NCBI GenBank assembly: GCA_902526115.1
Contig: CABZJV010000007.1
Location: 1 to 45,844, forward strand
Length of the DNA: 45,844 nt
Source of the DNA: an uncultured Pelagibacteraceae bacterium
GTDB lineage: Bacteria; Pseudomonadota; Alphaproteobacteria; Pelagibacterales; Pelagibacteraceae
Direction: 5' to 3'
The notes beneath the pieces were generated by a model that was not told the origin of the DNA, did no database searches, and saw only the letters and a list, made by a program, of their open reading frames with translations. How positions within the stretch are numbered: the stretch's first letter is position 1; every line of letters starts with the position of its first letter. The translations under genes and the position numbers were made by a program. Positions 1-12,073 of the stretch are shown here, piece after piece.

Positions 1-103
1 AATAAAGTGAATCGGTCAATCCTTGTGACAAAAGAGCAAAAAATTTAATGCTTTTTGATATTTTGTCACTTGTTTAATTGATAATAATTATTATTTTAGT
101 GCT

Positions 104-1993
104 ATGAATTTAAAAAATCTCGCGATGTGGGGAATAATAGTTTTTTTGACTATTGGTCTTTATAACATGTTCAAAAGCCCACAATCAAATGTCAGGGGTG
201 GTAATCAAATAATTTTTTCAGATTTTTTAACAGCTGTAGATAATGGGGAGGTTTTAAAAGTTGAAATACAGGGAAAAAATATAAAAGGTGTTTATTCCAA
301 CGGAAATTCTTTTTCAACATATTCACCAAATGATCCTAATTTAATTGAAAGACTATCTGATAAAGGGGTAAGTATTTCAGCCGCACCATTAGAAGAAAAA
401 ATGCCTTCATTATTTGGTGTATTACTTTCTTGGTTTCCAATGCTTTTACTTATAGCAGTGTGGATTTTCTTTATGAGGCAAATGCAAGGTGGAAGGGGCG
501 GCGCCATGGGTTTTGGAAAATCGAAAGCAAAAATGATGAATGAGCTAAAAGGCAAAGTTACATTTAATGATGTTGCTGGAGTAGAAGAAGCTAAAGAGGA
601 AGTAGAGGAGATAGTAGAATTTTTAAAAGATCCAAAAAAATTTAGTAGACTGGGTGGAAAAATACCTCGTGGAGCGTTATTAGTTGGTCCCCCAGGTACT
701 GGTAAAACACTTTTAGCTAGAGCAATTGCTGGAGAAGCAGGTGTTCCTTTTTTTACAATTTCAGGTTCAGACTTTGTTGAAATGTTTGTTGGAGTTGGCG
801 CATCAAGAGTGAGAGATATGTTTGAGCAAGGTAAAAAAAATTCTCCATGTATAATATTTATAGATGAAATTGACGCTGTAGGTAGAAGCCGAGGAGCAGG
901 ACTTGGAGGTGGTAATGATGAAAGAGAACAAACATTAAACCAATTGTTAGTTGAAATGGATGGATTTGATACTAACGAAGGGGTGATAATTATTGCAGCA
1001 ACAAACAGACCCGATGTACTTGACCCCGCTTTATTAAGACCAGGTCGATTTGATAGACAAGTTGTTGTTTCGAACCCAGATATAATCGGAAGAGAAAAAA
1101 TTCTTAAAGTTCATTCTAAAAAAATTAAAATGGCACCAGATGTAAATTTAAGGACTGTAGCAAGAGGTACTCCAGGGTTTTCTGGAGCAGATCTTGCAAA
1201 TCTTGTTAATGAGGCAGCATTGTTGGCAGCTAGACAAAATAAAAGAATAGTTACCTTAAAAGAATTTGAAGATGCTAAAGATAAAGTCATGATGGGGTCA
1301 GAGAGAAGGTCAATGGTGATGACAGAAGAAGAAAAAACATTGACAGCATATCATGAGGCTGGTCATGCAATTGTGACAATAAATGAAAGTGCAGCATATC
1401 CTATTCACAAAGCAACTATAATTCCAAGAGGAAGAGCCCTTGGTATGGTAATGCAATTACCAGAGAGAGATGAATTATCTCAAACTCGAGAACAATTACA
1501 CGCCCAATTAGCTATTGCAATGGGTGGGAGAGTAGCTGAAGAAATAATTTTTGGAGACGATAAAGTTACAACGGGTGCATCAAGTGATATAGAACAAGCA
1601 ACTAAACGGGCAAGAGCTATGGTAATGAAGGCAGGATTGAGTAAAGAGCTAGGACCAGTAGCTTATGGAGAAAATGAGGAAGAAGTTTTTCTTGGAAGAT
1701 CAGTCGCTAGACAACAAAATATGTCAGAAGAGACAGCTCAGAAAGTAGATTCAGAAATAAGAAAAATAGTTGATAAAGGTTATGAAAGAGCCAGAAAGGT
1801 TCTTACAGAAAAAATAGACGACCTTCATAAACTCGCAAAAGCTCTTTTAACTTATGAAACACTATCAGGTGAAGAAATTGAAAACTTGATCAATAAAAAT
1901 ATTTATCCCAAAGATAAAGAAGATATAAAAGTTGAAGATGATGCAGGTTCTGCGCTAAGCTCACTAGGACTTAAACCAAAAATAGTTCACTAA
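104..1993 (+). CDS. ftsH: ATP-dependent zinc metalloprotease FtsH
   Basis: N-terminal TM segments, AAA Walker [12 protein letters not shown] region, HEAGH zinc protease motif. Confidence 0.98.
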   Translation: MNLKNLAMWGIIVFLTIGLYNMFKSPQSNVRGGNQIIFSDFLTAVDNGEVLKVEIQGKNIKGVYSNGNSFSTYSPNDPNLIERLSDKGVSISAAPLEEKMPSLFGVLLSWFPMLLLIAVWIFFMRQMQGGRGGAMGFGKSKAKMMNELKGKVTFNDVAGVEEAKEEVEEIVEFLKDPKKFSRLGGKIPRGALLVGPPGTGKTLLARAIAGEAGVPFFTISGSDFVEMFVGVGASRVRDMFEQGKKNSPCIIFIDEIDAVGRSRGAGLGGGNDEREQTLNQLLVEMDGFDTNEGVIIIAATNRPDVLDPALLRPGRFDRQVVVSNPDIIGREKILKVHSKKIKMAPDVNLRTVARGTPGFSGADLANLVNEAALLAARQNKRIVTLKEFEDAKDKVMMGSERRSMVMTEEEKTLTAYHEAGHAIVTINESAAYPIHKATIIPRGRALGMVMQLPERDELSQTREQLHAQLAIAMGGRVAEEIIFGDDKVTTGASSDIEQATKRARAMVMKAGLSKELGPVAYGENEEEVFLGRSVARQQNMSEETAQKVDSEIRKIVDKGYERARKVLTEKIDDLHKLAKALLTYETLSGEEIENLINKNIYPKDKEDIKVEDDAGSALSSLGLKPKIVH

Positions 1994-2001
1994 GATTATT
2001 A

Positions 2002-3054
2002 ATGCTTAGATATTACACTAGAGCGTGTAATTTCTACTACGGTAAAAAGTCGAAAGATCTTCTTAGAAAAAAAAAATCACTCCCTTTAAATGGAAATAAA
2101 GAAATTTCTTTTGATCAAATTGAAATATTAACAAGAAGATCAAAACAAAAAATATTTATTAATCAAATTAAAAATTTGCCTAAACCACTAAAACAAAAAA
2201 TTAAATTTGATCTAGGTAAAATAATTTCAAAAAAGAAAAATTTCTCAAATTTAAAATTAAATAAAATTCCAAATATATTAGGTATATTAAATTTGACTCC
2301 TGACAGTTTCTCTGATGGTGGAAATTTTAATACAAAAAGTAAAAGTATAAAACATGCAATTAATTTATACAAAGAGGGTGCAAATCTTGTTGATATTGGA
2401 GGAGAGTCCACAAGACCAGGATCAAATCCTGTAAATGAAAAAATAGAATGGAATAGGATATTTAAAACTATAAAATTTCTCTCAAATAAAATACCAATAT
2501 CGATAGATACTAGAAAATCAAAAATAATGGAAAAGGGTATTAAATTGGGTGTTAAATTAATAAACGATGTATCTGGTTTAAAATATGATCCTAATACTAT
2601 AAATGTATTAAAAAAAAGTAAAATACCTTTTGTCTTACAGCATTCCCAGGGTGACCCAAAAAACATGCAAAATAAACCTAGATATAAGTATGAACTTTTA
2701 GATATTTATGATTTTTTTGAAGATAGAATAAATTATTTAAGATCAAATGGAATTAATCATAATAATATTATTATCGACCCCGGAATAGGTTTTGGAAAAA
2801 ATTTGAAACATAATATGACATTAATAAACAATATTTCTATTTTTCATTCACTTGGTTTTCCTGTACTTGTTGGTAACTCAAGAAAAAGATTTATTAAAGA
2901 TATATCTAAAAAAAACGATAGTAAAAAAAGGATTGGAGGATCTATTGCATCATCTATTTATTTAATGATGCAAGGAGTTCAAATTTTGAGAATACATGAT
3001 GTTAATGAAATTATACAAGGCATTAAAGTTTACAAAGAAATAATTAAAAACTAA
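2002..3054 (+). CDS. folP: Dihydropteroate synthase
   Basis: GILNLTPDSFSDGG, DIGGESTRPGS, IDPGIGFGK motifs; N-terminal ~90 aa extension is poorly conserved. Confidence 0.93.
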   Translation: MLRYYTRACNFYYGKKSKDLLRKKKSLPLNGNKEISFDQIEILTRRSKQKIFINQIKNLPKPLKQKIKFDLGKIISKKKNFSNLKLNKIPNILGILNLTPDSFSDGGNFNTKSKSIKHAINLYKEGANLVDIGGESTRPGSNPVNEKIEWNRIFKTIKFLSNKIPISIDTRKSKIMEKGIKLGVKLINDVSGLKYDPNTINVLKKSKIPFVLQHSQGDPKNMQNKPRYKYELLDIYDFFEDRINYLRSNGINHNNIIIDPGIGFGKNLKHNMTLINNISIFHSLGFPVLVGNSRKRFIKDISKKNDSKKRIGGSIASSIYLMMQGVQILRIHDVNEIIQGIKVYKEIIKN

Positions 3055-4385
3055 TGTCAAAAAAATATTTTGGTACTGATGGAATAAGAGGCGCAATAAA
3101 TAGTAAAAATATTAATGGAGATATGTTTTTTAAATTTGGCCTTGCATCAGGAACCTTTTTTAAATCACAACAAAAAAAAAAACAAATTGCTATTATTGCA
3201 AAAGACACAAGACTATCAGGATATATGCTTGAACCAGCTCTAGTGTCTGGATTAACTAGTGCTGGTATGCATGTTTATACTTTAGGTCCATTACCAACAA
3301 ATGGTTTAGCAATGCTTACGAAAAGTATGAAAGCTAATATGGGAATAATGATTACCGCATCACACAATCCTCATTTTGATAATGGATTAAAGTTATTTGG
3401 ACCAGATGGGATGAAATTGTCTGATAAAATTGAAAAAAAAATTGAAAAACTTATAGACAAAAATATTTTAAGCAATTTATCAAAACCTGAAAATCTAGGA
3501 AGGGTAAAGAGATTAGAAACAGGTACAAAAGAATATATTAAAATTTTAAAGAAAAACTTTACAAAAGATTTTAATTTAAGAGGTCTTAGAATTGTAATAG
3601 ATTGTGCAAATGGGGCAGGATATAAAGCTGGTCCAGAATTATTGAAGTCTCTAGGTGCAAAAGTAATTGCTATCGGCATAAATCCAAATGGCCTAAATAT
3701 TAACGAAAATTGTGGATCAACATTTCCTAGTAAAATAAAAACTGCAGTAAAAAAATACAAAGCACATATAGGTATTTCATTAGATGGTGATGCTGATAGA
3801 ATTATTATGTGTGATGAACAAGGCAATATAATTGATGGTGATCAAATTATTGCTGCTCTGGCATCAAGATGGGCAGATAAAAATATGTTGAGAGGTGGCG
3901 TAGTAGGAACTTTAATGTCGAACTATGGTTTGGAAAATTACTTTAAACAAAAAGGTATTAAATTTATAAGAGCAAAAGTAGGTGATAGGTACGTGAAAGA
4001 AATGATGCAAAAAAATAAATTTAATTTAGGAGGTGAGCAGTCAGGACACATTATTCTGGGAAAATTTGCAACTACTGGTGATGGTTTATTAGTTGCCTTA
4101 GAAGCTTTATTTGCTTTAAGAAAAGGCAAAAAGGCAAGTGATTTTTTCTCGAATTTTAAAAAAGTACCTCAGATATTAACAAATATAGAAGTTAAAGATA
4201 AAAATATAATTAATAAAATTAAAGTAAAAAAATCTATAAATTTTTCAGAGAATTTAATTAAAGGAAAAGGAAGGATATTAGTTAGAAAGTCAGGAACCGA
4301 GTCAAAAATAAGAGTAATGGGTGAAAGTGAAAATAGGAATCTATTAATACGTTGTATAAATATTATTACAAAAAAAATTAAATAA
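3054..4385 (+). CDS. glmM: Phosphoglucosamine mutase
   Basis: FGTDGIRG start, TASHNP catalytic loop, DGDADR metal site, RKSGTES. Confidence 0.97.
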   Translation: MSKKYFGTDGIRGAINSKNINGDMFFKFGLASGTFFKSQQKKKQIAIIAKDTRLSGYMLEPALVSGLTSAGMHVYTLGPLPTNGLAMLTKSMKANMGIMITASHNPHFDNGLKLFGPDGMKLSDKIEKKIEKLIDKNILSNLSKPENLGRVKRLETGTKEYIKILKKNFTKDFNLRGLRIVIDCANGAGYKAGPELLKSLGAKVIAIGINPNGLNINENCGSTFPSKIKTAVKKYKAHIGISLDGDADRIIMCDEQGNIIDGDQIIAALASRWADKNMLRGGVVGTLMSNYGLENYFKQKGIKFIRAKVGDRYVKEMMQKNKFNLGGEQSGHIILGKFATTGDGLLVALEALFALRKGKKASDFFSNFKKVPQILTNIEVKDKNIINKIKVKKSINFSENLIKGKGRILVRKSGTESKIRVMGESENRNLLIRCINIITKKIK

Positions 4386-4386
4386 C

Positions 4387-5199
4387 TTGAAACCAAAATC
4401 AAAAGTATTGATTATAGCAGGATCAGACTCTTCTGGCGGCGCAGGAGTTCAAGCAGATATTAAAACTGTGACATCTTTGGGGTCGTATGCAATGACTGCT
4501 GTAACAGCTATTACAATTCAGAACACTACTGGTGTTAAATCAATTATTTCAATTAATCCTGAGGAAATTTATAATCAAATTATTTTTACGTCTAAAGATA
4601 TAAGACCTAATGCTATTAAAATAGGAATGTTACACTCTGTTAATGTAATAAAGTCTGTATCGAGAGCTTTAAATCAAATTAAAGTTAAAAATATTATTTT
4701 AGATCCTGTAATGGTTGCAAAGGGTGGAGCAAAATTAATAGATGTAAAAGCAGTAGGTCTACTAAAATCTAAGCTTATCAAGAAAGCATTACTTGTTACT
4801 CCAAATATTCCTGAGATGGAAATTTTAACCCACACTCAGATAAAGACAAAAGAAGATATGATACTTGCAGCTAAAAAGTTAATAGAATATGGAGCTAAAA
4901 ATGTAATGATCAAAGGTGGACATTTGAAGACCAAGTTTGTCAATGATATTTTTGTAAATAGAAAAAATATAAAAATTTTTAAGAGCAAAAGATATGAAAC
5001 TCAAAATACTCACGGCACCGGATGCACATTATCTAGCGCTATTGCAACGTTTTTATCATGTGGAAAACCAATAAAGAAATCTTGTGAGCTTGGAATTAAG
5101 TATGTTAATTTAGCTATAAAATCTAATCCTAATTACGGCAAAGGGCATGGTCCAATTAATCACTTAAACTCAGTTATAATAAATAAAAAATTTAAATAA
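4387..5199 (+). CDS. thiD: Hydroxymethylpyrimidine/phosphomethylpyrimidine kinase (TTG start)
   Basis: [30 protein letters not shown] motifs of the ThiD family. Confidence 0.94.
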   Translation: MKPKSKVLIIAGSDSSGGAGVQADIKTVTSLGSYAMTAVTAITIQNTTGVKSIISINPEEIYNQIIFTSKDIRPNAIKIGMLHSVNVIKSVSRALNQIKVKNIILDPVMVAKGGAKLIDVKAVGLLKSKLIKKALLVTPNIPEMEILTHTQIKTKEDMILAAKKLIEYGAKNVMIKGGHLKTKFVNDIFVNRKNIKIFKSKRYETQNTHGTGCTLSSAIATFLSCGKPIKKSCELGIKYVNLAIKSNPNYGKGHGPINHLNSVIINKKFK

Positions 5200-6491
5200 T
5201 GAAAAATATTGTAGTTGTTGGTTCTCAATGGGGAGATGAGGGAAAAGGAAAGATAGTCGATTGGCTTTCTGAACAAGCAGATGTTGTTATAAGATTTCAA
5301 GGAGGACATAATGCCGGGCATACACTTGTAATTGATGGTGTGACATATAAATTAAGATTACTTCCGTCTGGTATAGTTAGGAAAAATAAGATTTCAATAA
5401 TTGGCAATGGGGTTGTAGTCGACCCATGGGCATTAATCGAAGAAATAGAGGAAATAAAATCAAAAGGAGTAGATGTAAATATAAAAAACTTTATTATATC
5501 GGAGTCTGCAAATTTAATTTTACCATTTCATAGAGAAATGGATCAAATTAGAGAGGATGCGGCTGGAAAAGGAAAAATTGGCACCACACGAAGAGGCATT
5601 GGACCTGCTTATGAGGATAAAGTTGGTAGAAGATCAATTAGAGTAATGGATTTAATATCTGAAGAAAATTTAGATCAAAGACTAGAATCAGTTTTAATAC
5701 ATCATAATGCAATAAGAAAAGGATTAGGAAAAAAAATTTTTGAAAAAGATAAATTAAAAGAAGATTTATTAAAGATTGCTCCGAAGATTTTGCAATTTTC
5801 ACAACCAGTGTGGCTTAAAATTGATCAATTTAAAAAACAAAAAAAAAAGATATTATTTGAAGGGGCTCAAGGAATTTTATTAGATGTAGATCATGGTACT
5901 TATCCTTATGTAACTTCCTCTAATACAGTAGCTTCAAGCGCAGCAACAGGAACAGGATGTGGAACAAATTCAATACATTATGTTTTAGGAATAACAAAAG
6001 CATATACCACTCGTGTTGGGGAAGGACCTTTTCCAACAGAGTTAAAGGATGATATTGGAGAATTATTGGGTAATAGAGGAAAAGAATTTGGAACTGTTAC
6101 CAGTAGGAAAAGAAGATGTGGTTGGTTTGACGGTGTTTTAGTGAGGCAAACTATTAAAATTTCCGGTATTGATGGAATTGCACTTACTAAATTAGATGTA
6201 TTAGATGAACTAGATGAAATTAAAATGTGTATCCAATATGAGTTAGATGGAAAAAAAATTGATTATTTGCCAGCAGCTGTTGAAGACCAATTAAAAATAA
6301 AACCAATTTTCAAAACTTTTCCAGGATGGAAAGTTTCAACAAATGGAATAAAAAATATGAATGCTTTACCTGAAAATGCAAAAAAATATATTTTTGCTGT
6401 CGAGGATTTCATAGGAGCAAAAATTTCAAGTATATCCACTAGTCCAGAGAGAGAAGACACAATATTAGTTGAAAACCCTTTTGATATTTAA
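5199..6491 (+). CDS. purA: Adenylosuccinate synthetase
   Basis: [40 protein letters not shown] motifs. Confidence 0.98.
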   Translation: MKNIVVVGSQWGDEGKGKIVDWLSEQADVVIRFQGGHNAGHTLVIDGVTYKLRLLPSGIVRKNKISIIGNGVVVDPWALIEEIEEIKSKGVDVNIKNFIISESANLILPFHREMDQIREDAAGKGKIGTTRRGIGPAYEDKVGRRSIRVMDLISEENLDQRLESVLIHHNAIRKGLGKKIFEKDKLKEDLLKIAPKILQFSQPVWLKIDQFKKQKKKILFEGAQGILLDVDHGTYPYVTSSNTVASSAATGTGCGTNSIHYVLGITKAYTTRVGEGPFPTELKDDIGELLGNRGKEFGTVTSRKRRCGWFDGVLVRQTIKISGIDGIALTKLDVLDELDEIKMCIQYELDGKKIDYLPAAVEDQLKIKPIFKTFPGWKVSTNGIKNMNALPENAKKYIFAVEDFIGAKISSISTSPEREDTILVENPFDI

Positions 6492-7378
6492 TTTGCTGGC
6501 AATAAGTTTTTTGATTTAGCCAAAAGCAACATATGTTTTTGAAGTTTTTCAAAAGCTTTATTTTCAATTTGTCTTACTCTTTCCCTGCTAATTTTATATT
6601 TTTGACTTAAATCTTCTAATGTTGTTGGATTATCATTCAATTTTCTTGAGTATAAAATTTCTTTTTCTCTGTCATTAAGGACATTGATAGAATCTCTCAA
6701 CAAATCTTTTCTTTGCTCCATTTCCTCATGATGAGCATACTTTAAGTCGTGATCCAGTTCTTTATCAACTAACCAGTCTTGCCACTCGTCTCCATCTTCG
6801 CCAACTTGAGCATTCAAAGAAAATTCTTTTCCTGACAATCTTCTATTCATTGAAACAACTTCCTCTTTGCTAACATCCAATTTATCTGCAATATGTTTTA
6901 CATGCTCATCTCTTAAGTCTCCTTCAGCTTGTGGAGCAATTTGATTTTTAATTTTTTTTAAATTAAAAAATAGTTTTTTCTGAGCAGTTGTAGTTCCAAT
7001 TTTTACCAAGCTCCAAGATCTTAAAATATATTCTTGAATAGAAGCTTTTATCCACCACATAGCATATGTTGCTAATCTGAAACCTTTTTCTGGTTCAAAT
7101 TTTTTAACAGCCTGCATTAATCCAATGTTTCCCTCAGAAATCATCTCATTCACTGGCAACCCATAACCTTTGTATCCCATTGCAATTTTAGCAACTAATC
7201 TAAGATGACTTGTAACTAATTTTTCAGCAGCTTTAACATTACCAGTTGTTTTCCAATTTTTTGCTAACATGTATTCTTCTTCAGCAGCTAACATTGGAAA
7301 CTTTTTAATTTGCTCAAGGTATGCGGACAATCCACCTTCATTTGAAAGAGTTGGCATATTATTTATTGTTGAGTTCAT
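6488..7378 (-). CDS. rpoH: RNA polymerase heat-shock sigma factor (sigma-32 family)
   Basis: Region 2 [64 protein letters not shown], region 4 HTH. Confidence 0.95.
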   Translation of the reverse strand: MNSTINNMPTLSNEGGLSAYLEQIKKFPMLAAEEEYMLAKNWKTTGNVKAAEKLVTSHLRLVAKIAMGYKGYGLPVNEMISEGNIGLMQAVKKFEPEKGFRLATYAMWWIKASIQEYILRSWSLVKIGTTTAQKKLFFNLKKIKNQIAPQAEGDLRDEHVKHIADKLDVSKEEVVSMNRRLSGKEFSLNAQVGEDGDEWQDWLVDKELDHDLKYAHHEEMEQRKDLLRDSINVLNDREKEILYSRKLNDNPTTLEDLSQKYKISRERVRQIENKAFEKLQKHMLLLAKSKNLLPAN

Positions 7379-7419
7379 TGCAGGATTTATTTAATTAATT
7401 TTATTTAATTTTCAACGTT

Positions 7420-8400
7420 TTATTTATTAGTATTTCTAAGCATTTTTATAATATTATTTAGCACTTGTGGCAAATTTGAGGAAAAAATCATTTGTTTATT
7501 ACTTTTTGGATGGACAAAGCCTAAAGTTTTAGCATGCAAAAATTGTCTTGATAAATTAGATATTGAATTATGAACTTCTAAATCGATATTTGAGAGTTTT
7601 TTATATTTTTTTTTATATTTATCATCACCCACTATGCTATTTCCTTTATAATTCATATGCACTCTTATCTGATGAGTACGTCCTGTTTCTAATTTACATT
7701 CCACCAAACTTAAAGTTGGAATTTTTTCATTTTGAAAAATTTCAATAGTTTTATAATTTGTTATTGCTTTTTTCCCTTTGGAAACACTTACTTCCATTAA
7801 CTGTCTATTTTTTGAACTTCGGGTAATAAAAGTTTCAATTCTTCCAATAGATGGTCTTAGTTTTCCCCATATTAAAAGTTGGTATTCTCGTACAATGGTA
7901 TGTTCAGTAAATTGCTTAGATAGATTTTCGTGTGAATGGTTATTTTTAGCAATAACAACTAATCCTGAGGTATTTTTATCTATTCTATGAACAATCCCTG
8001 GTCTTAATTCGTCACCGATATTAGATAAGGAATTTTTATCATAATTTATTAAGGCATTAACAATTGTTTTATTGTAATTTCCAGCTCCTGGGTGCATAAT
8101 TATTCCAGCAGGTTTATTTATTACAAGTAAATCTTCATCTTCGTACTCAATTTCTAATTTATAATTATATGGTTTTAATGAAGCTGCTTCTGGTTTTGGG
8201 ATTTTGAGAATTATCTGGTCTCCAGTATTAACTTTTTTAGACGGATTATTTATGATGATATTATTTAAGGTGAGTTTATCTTTTAATATTAAATTTTTGA
8301 TTCTGGTTCTGCTGATTAATTTATCTCTTTGATTGATCAAAATATCAATTCTTGAATTATTTTCTTCCTTTTGAACAATAAAATTAATGTTTTTTTCCAT
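7420..8400 (-). CDS. rluD: Ribosomal large subunit pseudouridine synthase, RluA/RluD family
   Basis: HRIDKNTSGLVVIAK catalytic motif, S4-like N-terminus, GRTHQIRVH. Confidence 0.9.
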   Translation of the reverse strand: MEKNINFIVQKEENNSRIDILINQRDKLISRTRIKNLILKDKLTLNNIIINNPSKKVNTGDQIILKIPKPEAASLKPYNYKLEIEYEDEDLLVINKPAGIIMHPGAGNYNKTIVNALINYDKNSLSNIGDELRPGIVHRIDKNTSGLVVIAKNNHSHENLSKQFTEHTIVREYQLLIWGKLRPSIGRIETFITRSSKNRQLMEVSVSKGKKAITNYKTIEIFQNEKIPTLSLVECKLETGRTHQIRVHMNYKGNSIVGDDKYKKKYKKLSNIDLEVHNSISNLSRQFLHAKTLGFVHPKSNKQMIFSSNLPQVLNNIIKMLRNTNK

Positions 8401-8423
8401 AAAATATAATATTAATACTATAT

Positions 8424-8500
8424 GCGCTTGTAGCTCAACTGGATAGAGCGCCTGACTTCGGATCAGGAGGTTCTGGGTTCGACTCCTAGCAGGCGCGCCA
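8424..8500 (+). tRNA. tRNA-Arg (anticodon TCG), CCA encoded
   Basis: GCGCTTG/CAGGCGC acceptor stem, CCTGA-CTTCGGA-TCAGG anticodon arm, CTGGG-TTCGACT-CCTAG T arm, terminal GCCA. Confidence 0.95.
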
Positions 8501-8501
8501 A

Positions 8502-9293
8502 TTATTCTCCTATATTTATTAAAGTTCCTTTATCTCGAGCTTTATTAAAAGAGTAATAAAAAATCGATATTGCAATAATTAGATAAAAAATATTAAAATA
8601 AATGGCATTAAAAATATTTTTGTATTCTACCTGACCGTTTACTAAAATATTTCTTGTTTCTTCAAATATATAAACCAGAGGTAGAGCATAAGCGATAGAT
8701 TGAAAGATGTCTGGTAAAATTTCAACAGGGTAATAAATACAACCAAATGGAGCTAACAAAAACATAGTAGACCATGCAATGTTTTCAAATGAAGGGCCGA
8801 ATCTTAGTAACCCCGCAGATACAAATATGCCTAAAGTAATACCAAAAATATATAAACTTAAAAAAAGAAAAGCCAAAGGAAATCCTAATTCCAGTAAGGA
8901 TATACCAAACAGAGGAGAGGTAAGCAATATAGCTGGGACCAGCCCTATCAAGGCTCTAATTAAAGCAGTAATGACTAAAGAAATAATAATTTCACTAATT
9001 TTCATTGGAGCGATGAACAGGTTGGTAAAATTTCTACTCCATATTTCCTCTAAAAATAGCATGTTGAATCCTATACTTGTTCTAAATAAAAAATCGTAGA
9101 GAATTGCACAAGATAGAATTACACCTATAGTGCCACTATAGTAAGTACTATGTTCTGCAAAAAAATTTGAAATAAATCCCCATAAAGTTATTTGGATTGT
9201 AGGCCAATATATTAAATCAAGTATTCTGGGAAAAGATCTGGAAATTAAGTAAAAATGTCTTAAAAAAAGTCCATAAATTCTAGTAAAATTCAT
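8502..9293 (-). CDS. ABC-2 type transporter permease
   Basis: Six hydrophobic segments, ABC-2 membrane signature; overlaps the downstream ATPase gene. Confidence 0.88.
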   Translation of the reverse strand: MNFTRIYGLFLRHFYLISRSFPRILDLIYWPTIQITLWGFISNFFAEHSTYYSGTIGVILSCAILYDFLFRTSIGFNMLFLEEIWSRNFTNLFIAPMKISEIIISLVITALIRALIGLVPAILLTSPLFGISLLELGFPLAFLFLSLYIFGITLGIFVSAGLLRFGPSFENIAWSTMFLLAPFGCIYYPVEILPDIFQSIAYALPLVYIFEETRNILVNGQVEYKNIFNAIYFNIFYLIIAISIFYYSFNKARDKGTLINIGE

Positions 9294-10018
9294 TTTGTAT
9301 TTCTCGCTATTTCTAAAAAAACTTCTTCTAGATTTCTTCTACCATGTTTTAATATTAAATCATTAGGCGTTCCTCTATCTACGATAATTCCATCTTTCAT
9401 CATTAAAACAAAATCACACAATCTTTTAACCTCATCCATATTATGTGAAGCAAGTAATACTGAAATTTTTTTTTCTTTTTTATAATTTTCTAAAAATGTT
9501 CTAATAAAATCGCCCGTTTCTGGATCTAAGGAAGCTGTTGGTTCATCTAGTAGCAGAACTCTAGGATCATTTATTAAAGCTTTTGCAAGACTAACTCTAT
9601 TTTTTTGTCCAGAGGAAAGTTCACCTGTTATTTTATCTAAAAGATCAGATAGTCTAAGTTTATCTGAAAGATAATCTATTCTACTTTCTAATTGGTCAAC
9701 ATTATATAATTTACCATAAACAATTAAATTTTGTTTTACCTTTAATTTTTTAGGAAGTTCAATGTAGGGAGATATAAAATTCATTTTATGTAGAAGAGAT
9801 ATTTTGTTAGACTCTATATTTTTTCCATTAATTAAAACTTCACCTTTAGAGGGTTTTAATAATCCTAATATCATTCCGATAGTTGTTGTCTTTCCACAAC
9901 CATTAGGGCCTAATAAGCCAACAATTTCATTTTCATCAATTTTGAAATTTATATTAGTTACAGCACTCTTTGATTTATATTTTTTAGAGAGATTTCTTAC
10001 CTCAATTGAATTTGTCAT
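9290..10018 (-). CDS. ABC transporter ATP-binding protein
   Basis: Walker A GPNGCGKTT, signature LSSGQKNR, Walker B VLLLDEPTASLDP. Confidence 0.95.
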   Translation of the reverse strand: MTNSIEVRNLSKKYKSKSAVTNINFKIDENEIVGLLGPNGCGKTTTIGMILGLLKPSKGEVLINGKNIESNKISLLHKMNFISPYIELPKKLKVKQNLIVYGKLYNVDQLESRIDYLSDKLRLSDLLDKITGELSSGQKNRVSLAKALINDPRVLLLDEPTASLDPETGDFIRTFLENYKKEKKISVLLASHNMDEVKRLCDFVLMMKDGIIVDRGTPNDLILKHGRRNLEEVFLEIARNTK

Positions 10019-10951
10019 TTAGTATTTTGATGCCCTCTTTAATCGATCATTAATTGTTTGTCCTATCCCAATATTAGGTATTTTCTCAACAGCAATTTTT
10101 TTATACCCTCTATTTTTAATCTTTCGCATTAGAGGATATAAATTTTTTGCTGCTTTAATCAGGTTGTTATTTTTGCTAAGAAAGAAATAGTCTTTTGAAT
10201 TTATTTTTCTTTTTTTTATTAATATAAAGGCTTCGCCTTTGTTTATTTTTTTTGCATTCATTCTTAATGGTATACCTGGAGAGTAATGAAGAGAAAACAA
10301 TCCAGGCGAAAGTTTTTCTTTAGATTTATTTTTAATTAATAATTTTTTTTTAAGTATCTTATTTATTTTTGATACATTTAATCCTCCAAGCCTTAATATT
10401 GATATCTTATTTGTTAGATTAATAATTGTTGACTCTACTCCAATAGAACTTCTTCCACCTTTAAGTAAATATTTCAATTTTTTTCCGAATTCCTCTTTTA
10501 CATCTGCGGGACTAACAGAACTTAGTTTTGATGAAATATTTGCACTTGGAGCAGCTAAGGGATAATTTAAAACTTTAAGCAATTTTCTAATAAGCGGATG
10601 CTTTGGAAATCTAATTGCAACAGTATTTTTATTGTTGGTTACAAATTTTGATATTTTAGTATTTTTCTTTAATTTTAAAACATATGTAATCGGACCAGGT
10701 GAGAACTTCTTGTAAAGTTTTTTAAATTCTTTATTTATTATGCAATCTTCATTGAGACCATTAAGATTATAGTAGTGAACAATCAAAGGGTTATTAGTTG
10801 GTCTTTTCTTTAATTTGAATATTTTTTTAACCGAGATATCAGAATAAGCATTTCCAGCTAATCCATAAACTGTTTCTGTTGGTACTGCTATACATTCATT
10901 ATTATCCAAATATTTTTTTGCTTTTTTGATATTTGAATGATTAGATTTCAT
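10019..10951 (-). CDS. tsaC: L-threonylcarbamoyladenylate synthase (Sua5/YciO/YrdC)
   Basis: IAVPTETVYGLAGNAY, KKRPTNNPLIVH, APSAN motif; start placed at MKSNHSN rather than the ORF-track start at 10990, which would overlap xseB. Confidence 0.9.
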   Translation of the reverse strand: MKSNHSNIKKAKKYLDNNECIAVPTETVYGLAGNAYSDISVKKIFKLKKRPTNNPLIVHYYNLNGLNEDCIINKEFKKLYKKFSPGPITYVLKLKKNTKISKFVTNNKNTVAIRFPKHPLIRKLLKVLNYPLAAPSANISSKLSSVSPADVKEEFGKKLKYLLKGGRSSIGVESTIINLTNKISILRLGGLNVSKINKILKKKLLIKNKSKEKLSPGLFSLHYSPGIPLRMNAKKINKGEAFILIKKRKINSKDYFFLSKNNNLIKAAKNLYPLMRKIKNRGYKKIAVEKIPNIGIGQTINDRLKRASKY

Positions 10952-10968
10952 GTAATAATTATTAATAT

Positions 10969-11211
10969 ATGAAAGAAAAAAATTTACCACTTGATTATCA
11001 AAACAGCTCTTTGGAGGAGCTCACTGAAAAAGCAAATAGTATAATTGTGTCATTAGAGAATGAAAATAATTTAAATAATTCTATTGATAGTTATCAAGAG
11101 TTATTGAAGTTAAATAGTATCATAGAAAAAAAATTTCAAAAAAATCTTAAATTTATTAATGAAAAAACAAATAATAAAATTAGGGAAATAGTTAAAAAAA
11201 ATGAAAAATGA
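10969..11211 (+). CDS. xseB: Exodeoxyribonuclease VII small subunit
   Basis: ~80 aa, SLEELTEKANSIIVSLENENNLNNSIDSYQE pattern; precedes ispA and dxs as in many proteobacteria. Confidence 0.8.
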   Translation: MKEKNLPLDYQNSSLEELTEKANSIIVSLENENNLNNSIDSYQELLKLNSIIEKKFQKNLKFINEKTNNKIREIVKKNEK

Positions 11212-12073
11212 AATTAATAAAATTGCTAAAGATACCAATTATTTTTTAAAAAAATTTATTAATAATCAGAATAGCTCTAATCTTATCAGCGCAATGAAAT
11301 ATGGTTTATTTCCAGGAGGAAAGAAAATTAGATCAAAGATACTTATAGACTTTGGTTCTTTATTTTCAATTAGTTATAATACCTTAATACAGATTGGTGC
11401 AGCTGTTGAATGCATACACGCTTACTCACTTATTCATGATGATTTGCCTTGTATGGATGATGATAAAATTAGACGTGGAAAACCATCTACACATATAAAA
11501 TATGGAGAGTCAACTGCAGTGCTAGCTGGCAATTCTTTGCTTACGATGGCATTTGAAATTTTATCAAACAAAAATCTAGATTTACCTGAAAAAATTAAAA
11601 TTAACTTAATAAAAAAATTATCTGAATGTTCAGGTCATCTGGGTATAGCTGGTGGACAATATTTAGATTTGCATTACGAAAAAAAAAAAATATCAAAAAG
11701 TAAAATAATTGAAATGGAAATTAAAAAAACAGGAATGTTATTTAGTTTTTGTTGTGTAGCTCCAGCAATAATAAAGAAGAAAAAAAATTCAGAGCTTAGA
11801 TTTTTTGGAACTATTGGATCTGACATAGGCTTATTGTTTCAAATTTCTGACGACCTAATAGACAATAAAGGAAATTCAAAAATAGCTGGTAAAAAAACAG
11901 GAAAAGATGAAAAAAAAGGTAAAGCAACACTTATTAGTTTGATTGGTTACGATAATGCAGTTAAATATTGTGACAATTTAATTATAAATATTAATAAAAA
12001 AATAAAAAAATATGGTCCTAATACAAAAAAAATAAAAAAGACTTTAGAACATATTTTAAAAAGAGATAGATGA
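11201..12073 (+). CDS. ispA: Polyprenyl (geranyl/farnesyl) diphosphate synthase
   Basis: [13 protein letters not shown] and SARM-type DDLID motifs; next to dxs. Confidence 0.92.
   Translation: MKNEINKIAKDTNYFLKKFINNQNSSNLISAMKYGLFPGGKKIRSKILIDFGSLFSISYNTLIQIGAAVECIHAYSLIHDDLPCMDDDKIRRGKPSTHIKYGESTAVLAGNSLLTMAFEILSNKNLDLPEKIKINLIKKLSECSGHLGIAGGQYLDLHYEKKKISKSKIIEMEIKKTGMLFSFCCVAPAIIKKKKNSELRFFGTIGSDIGLLFQISDDLIDNKGNSKIAGKKTGKDEKKGKATLISLIGYDNAVKYCDNLIININKKIKKYGPNTKKIKKTLEHILKRDR

Noticed and set aside
292-555. Antisense ORF in ftsH, and similar antisense ORFs throughout (e.g. 2163-2666, 3371-3826, 12306-12536, 21781-22074, 31678-31956)
   Set aside because: Each lies wholly inside a strongly recognised CDS on the other strand and shows no family motif.
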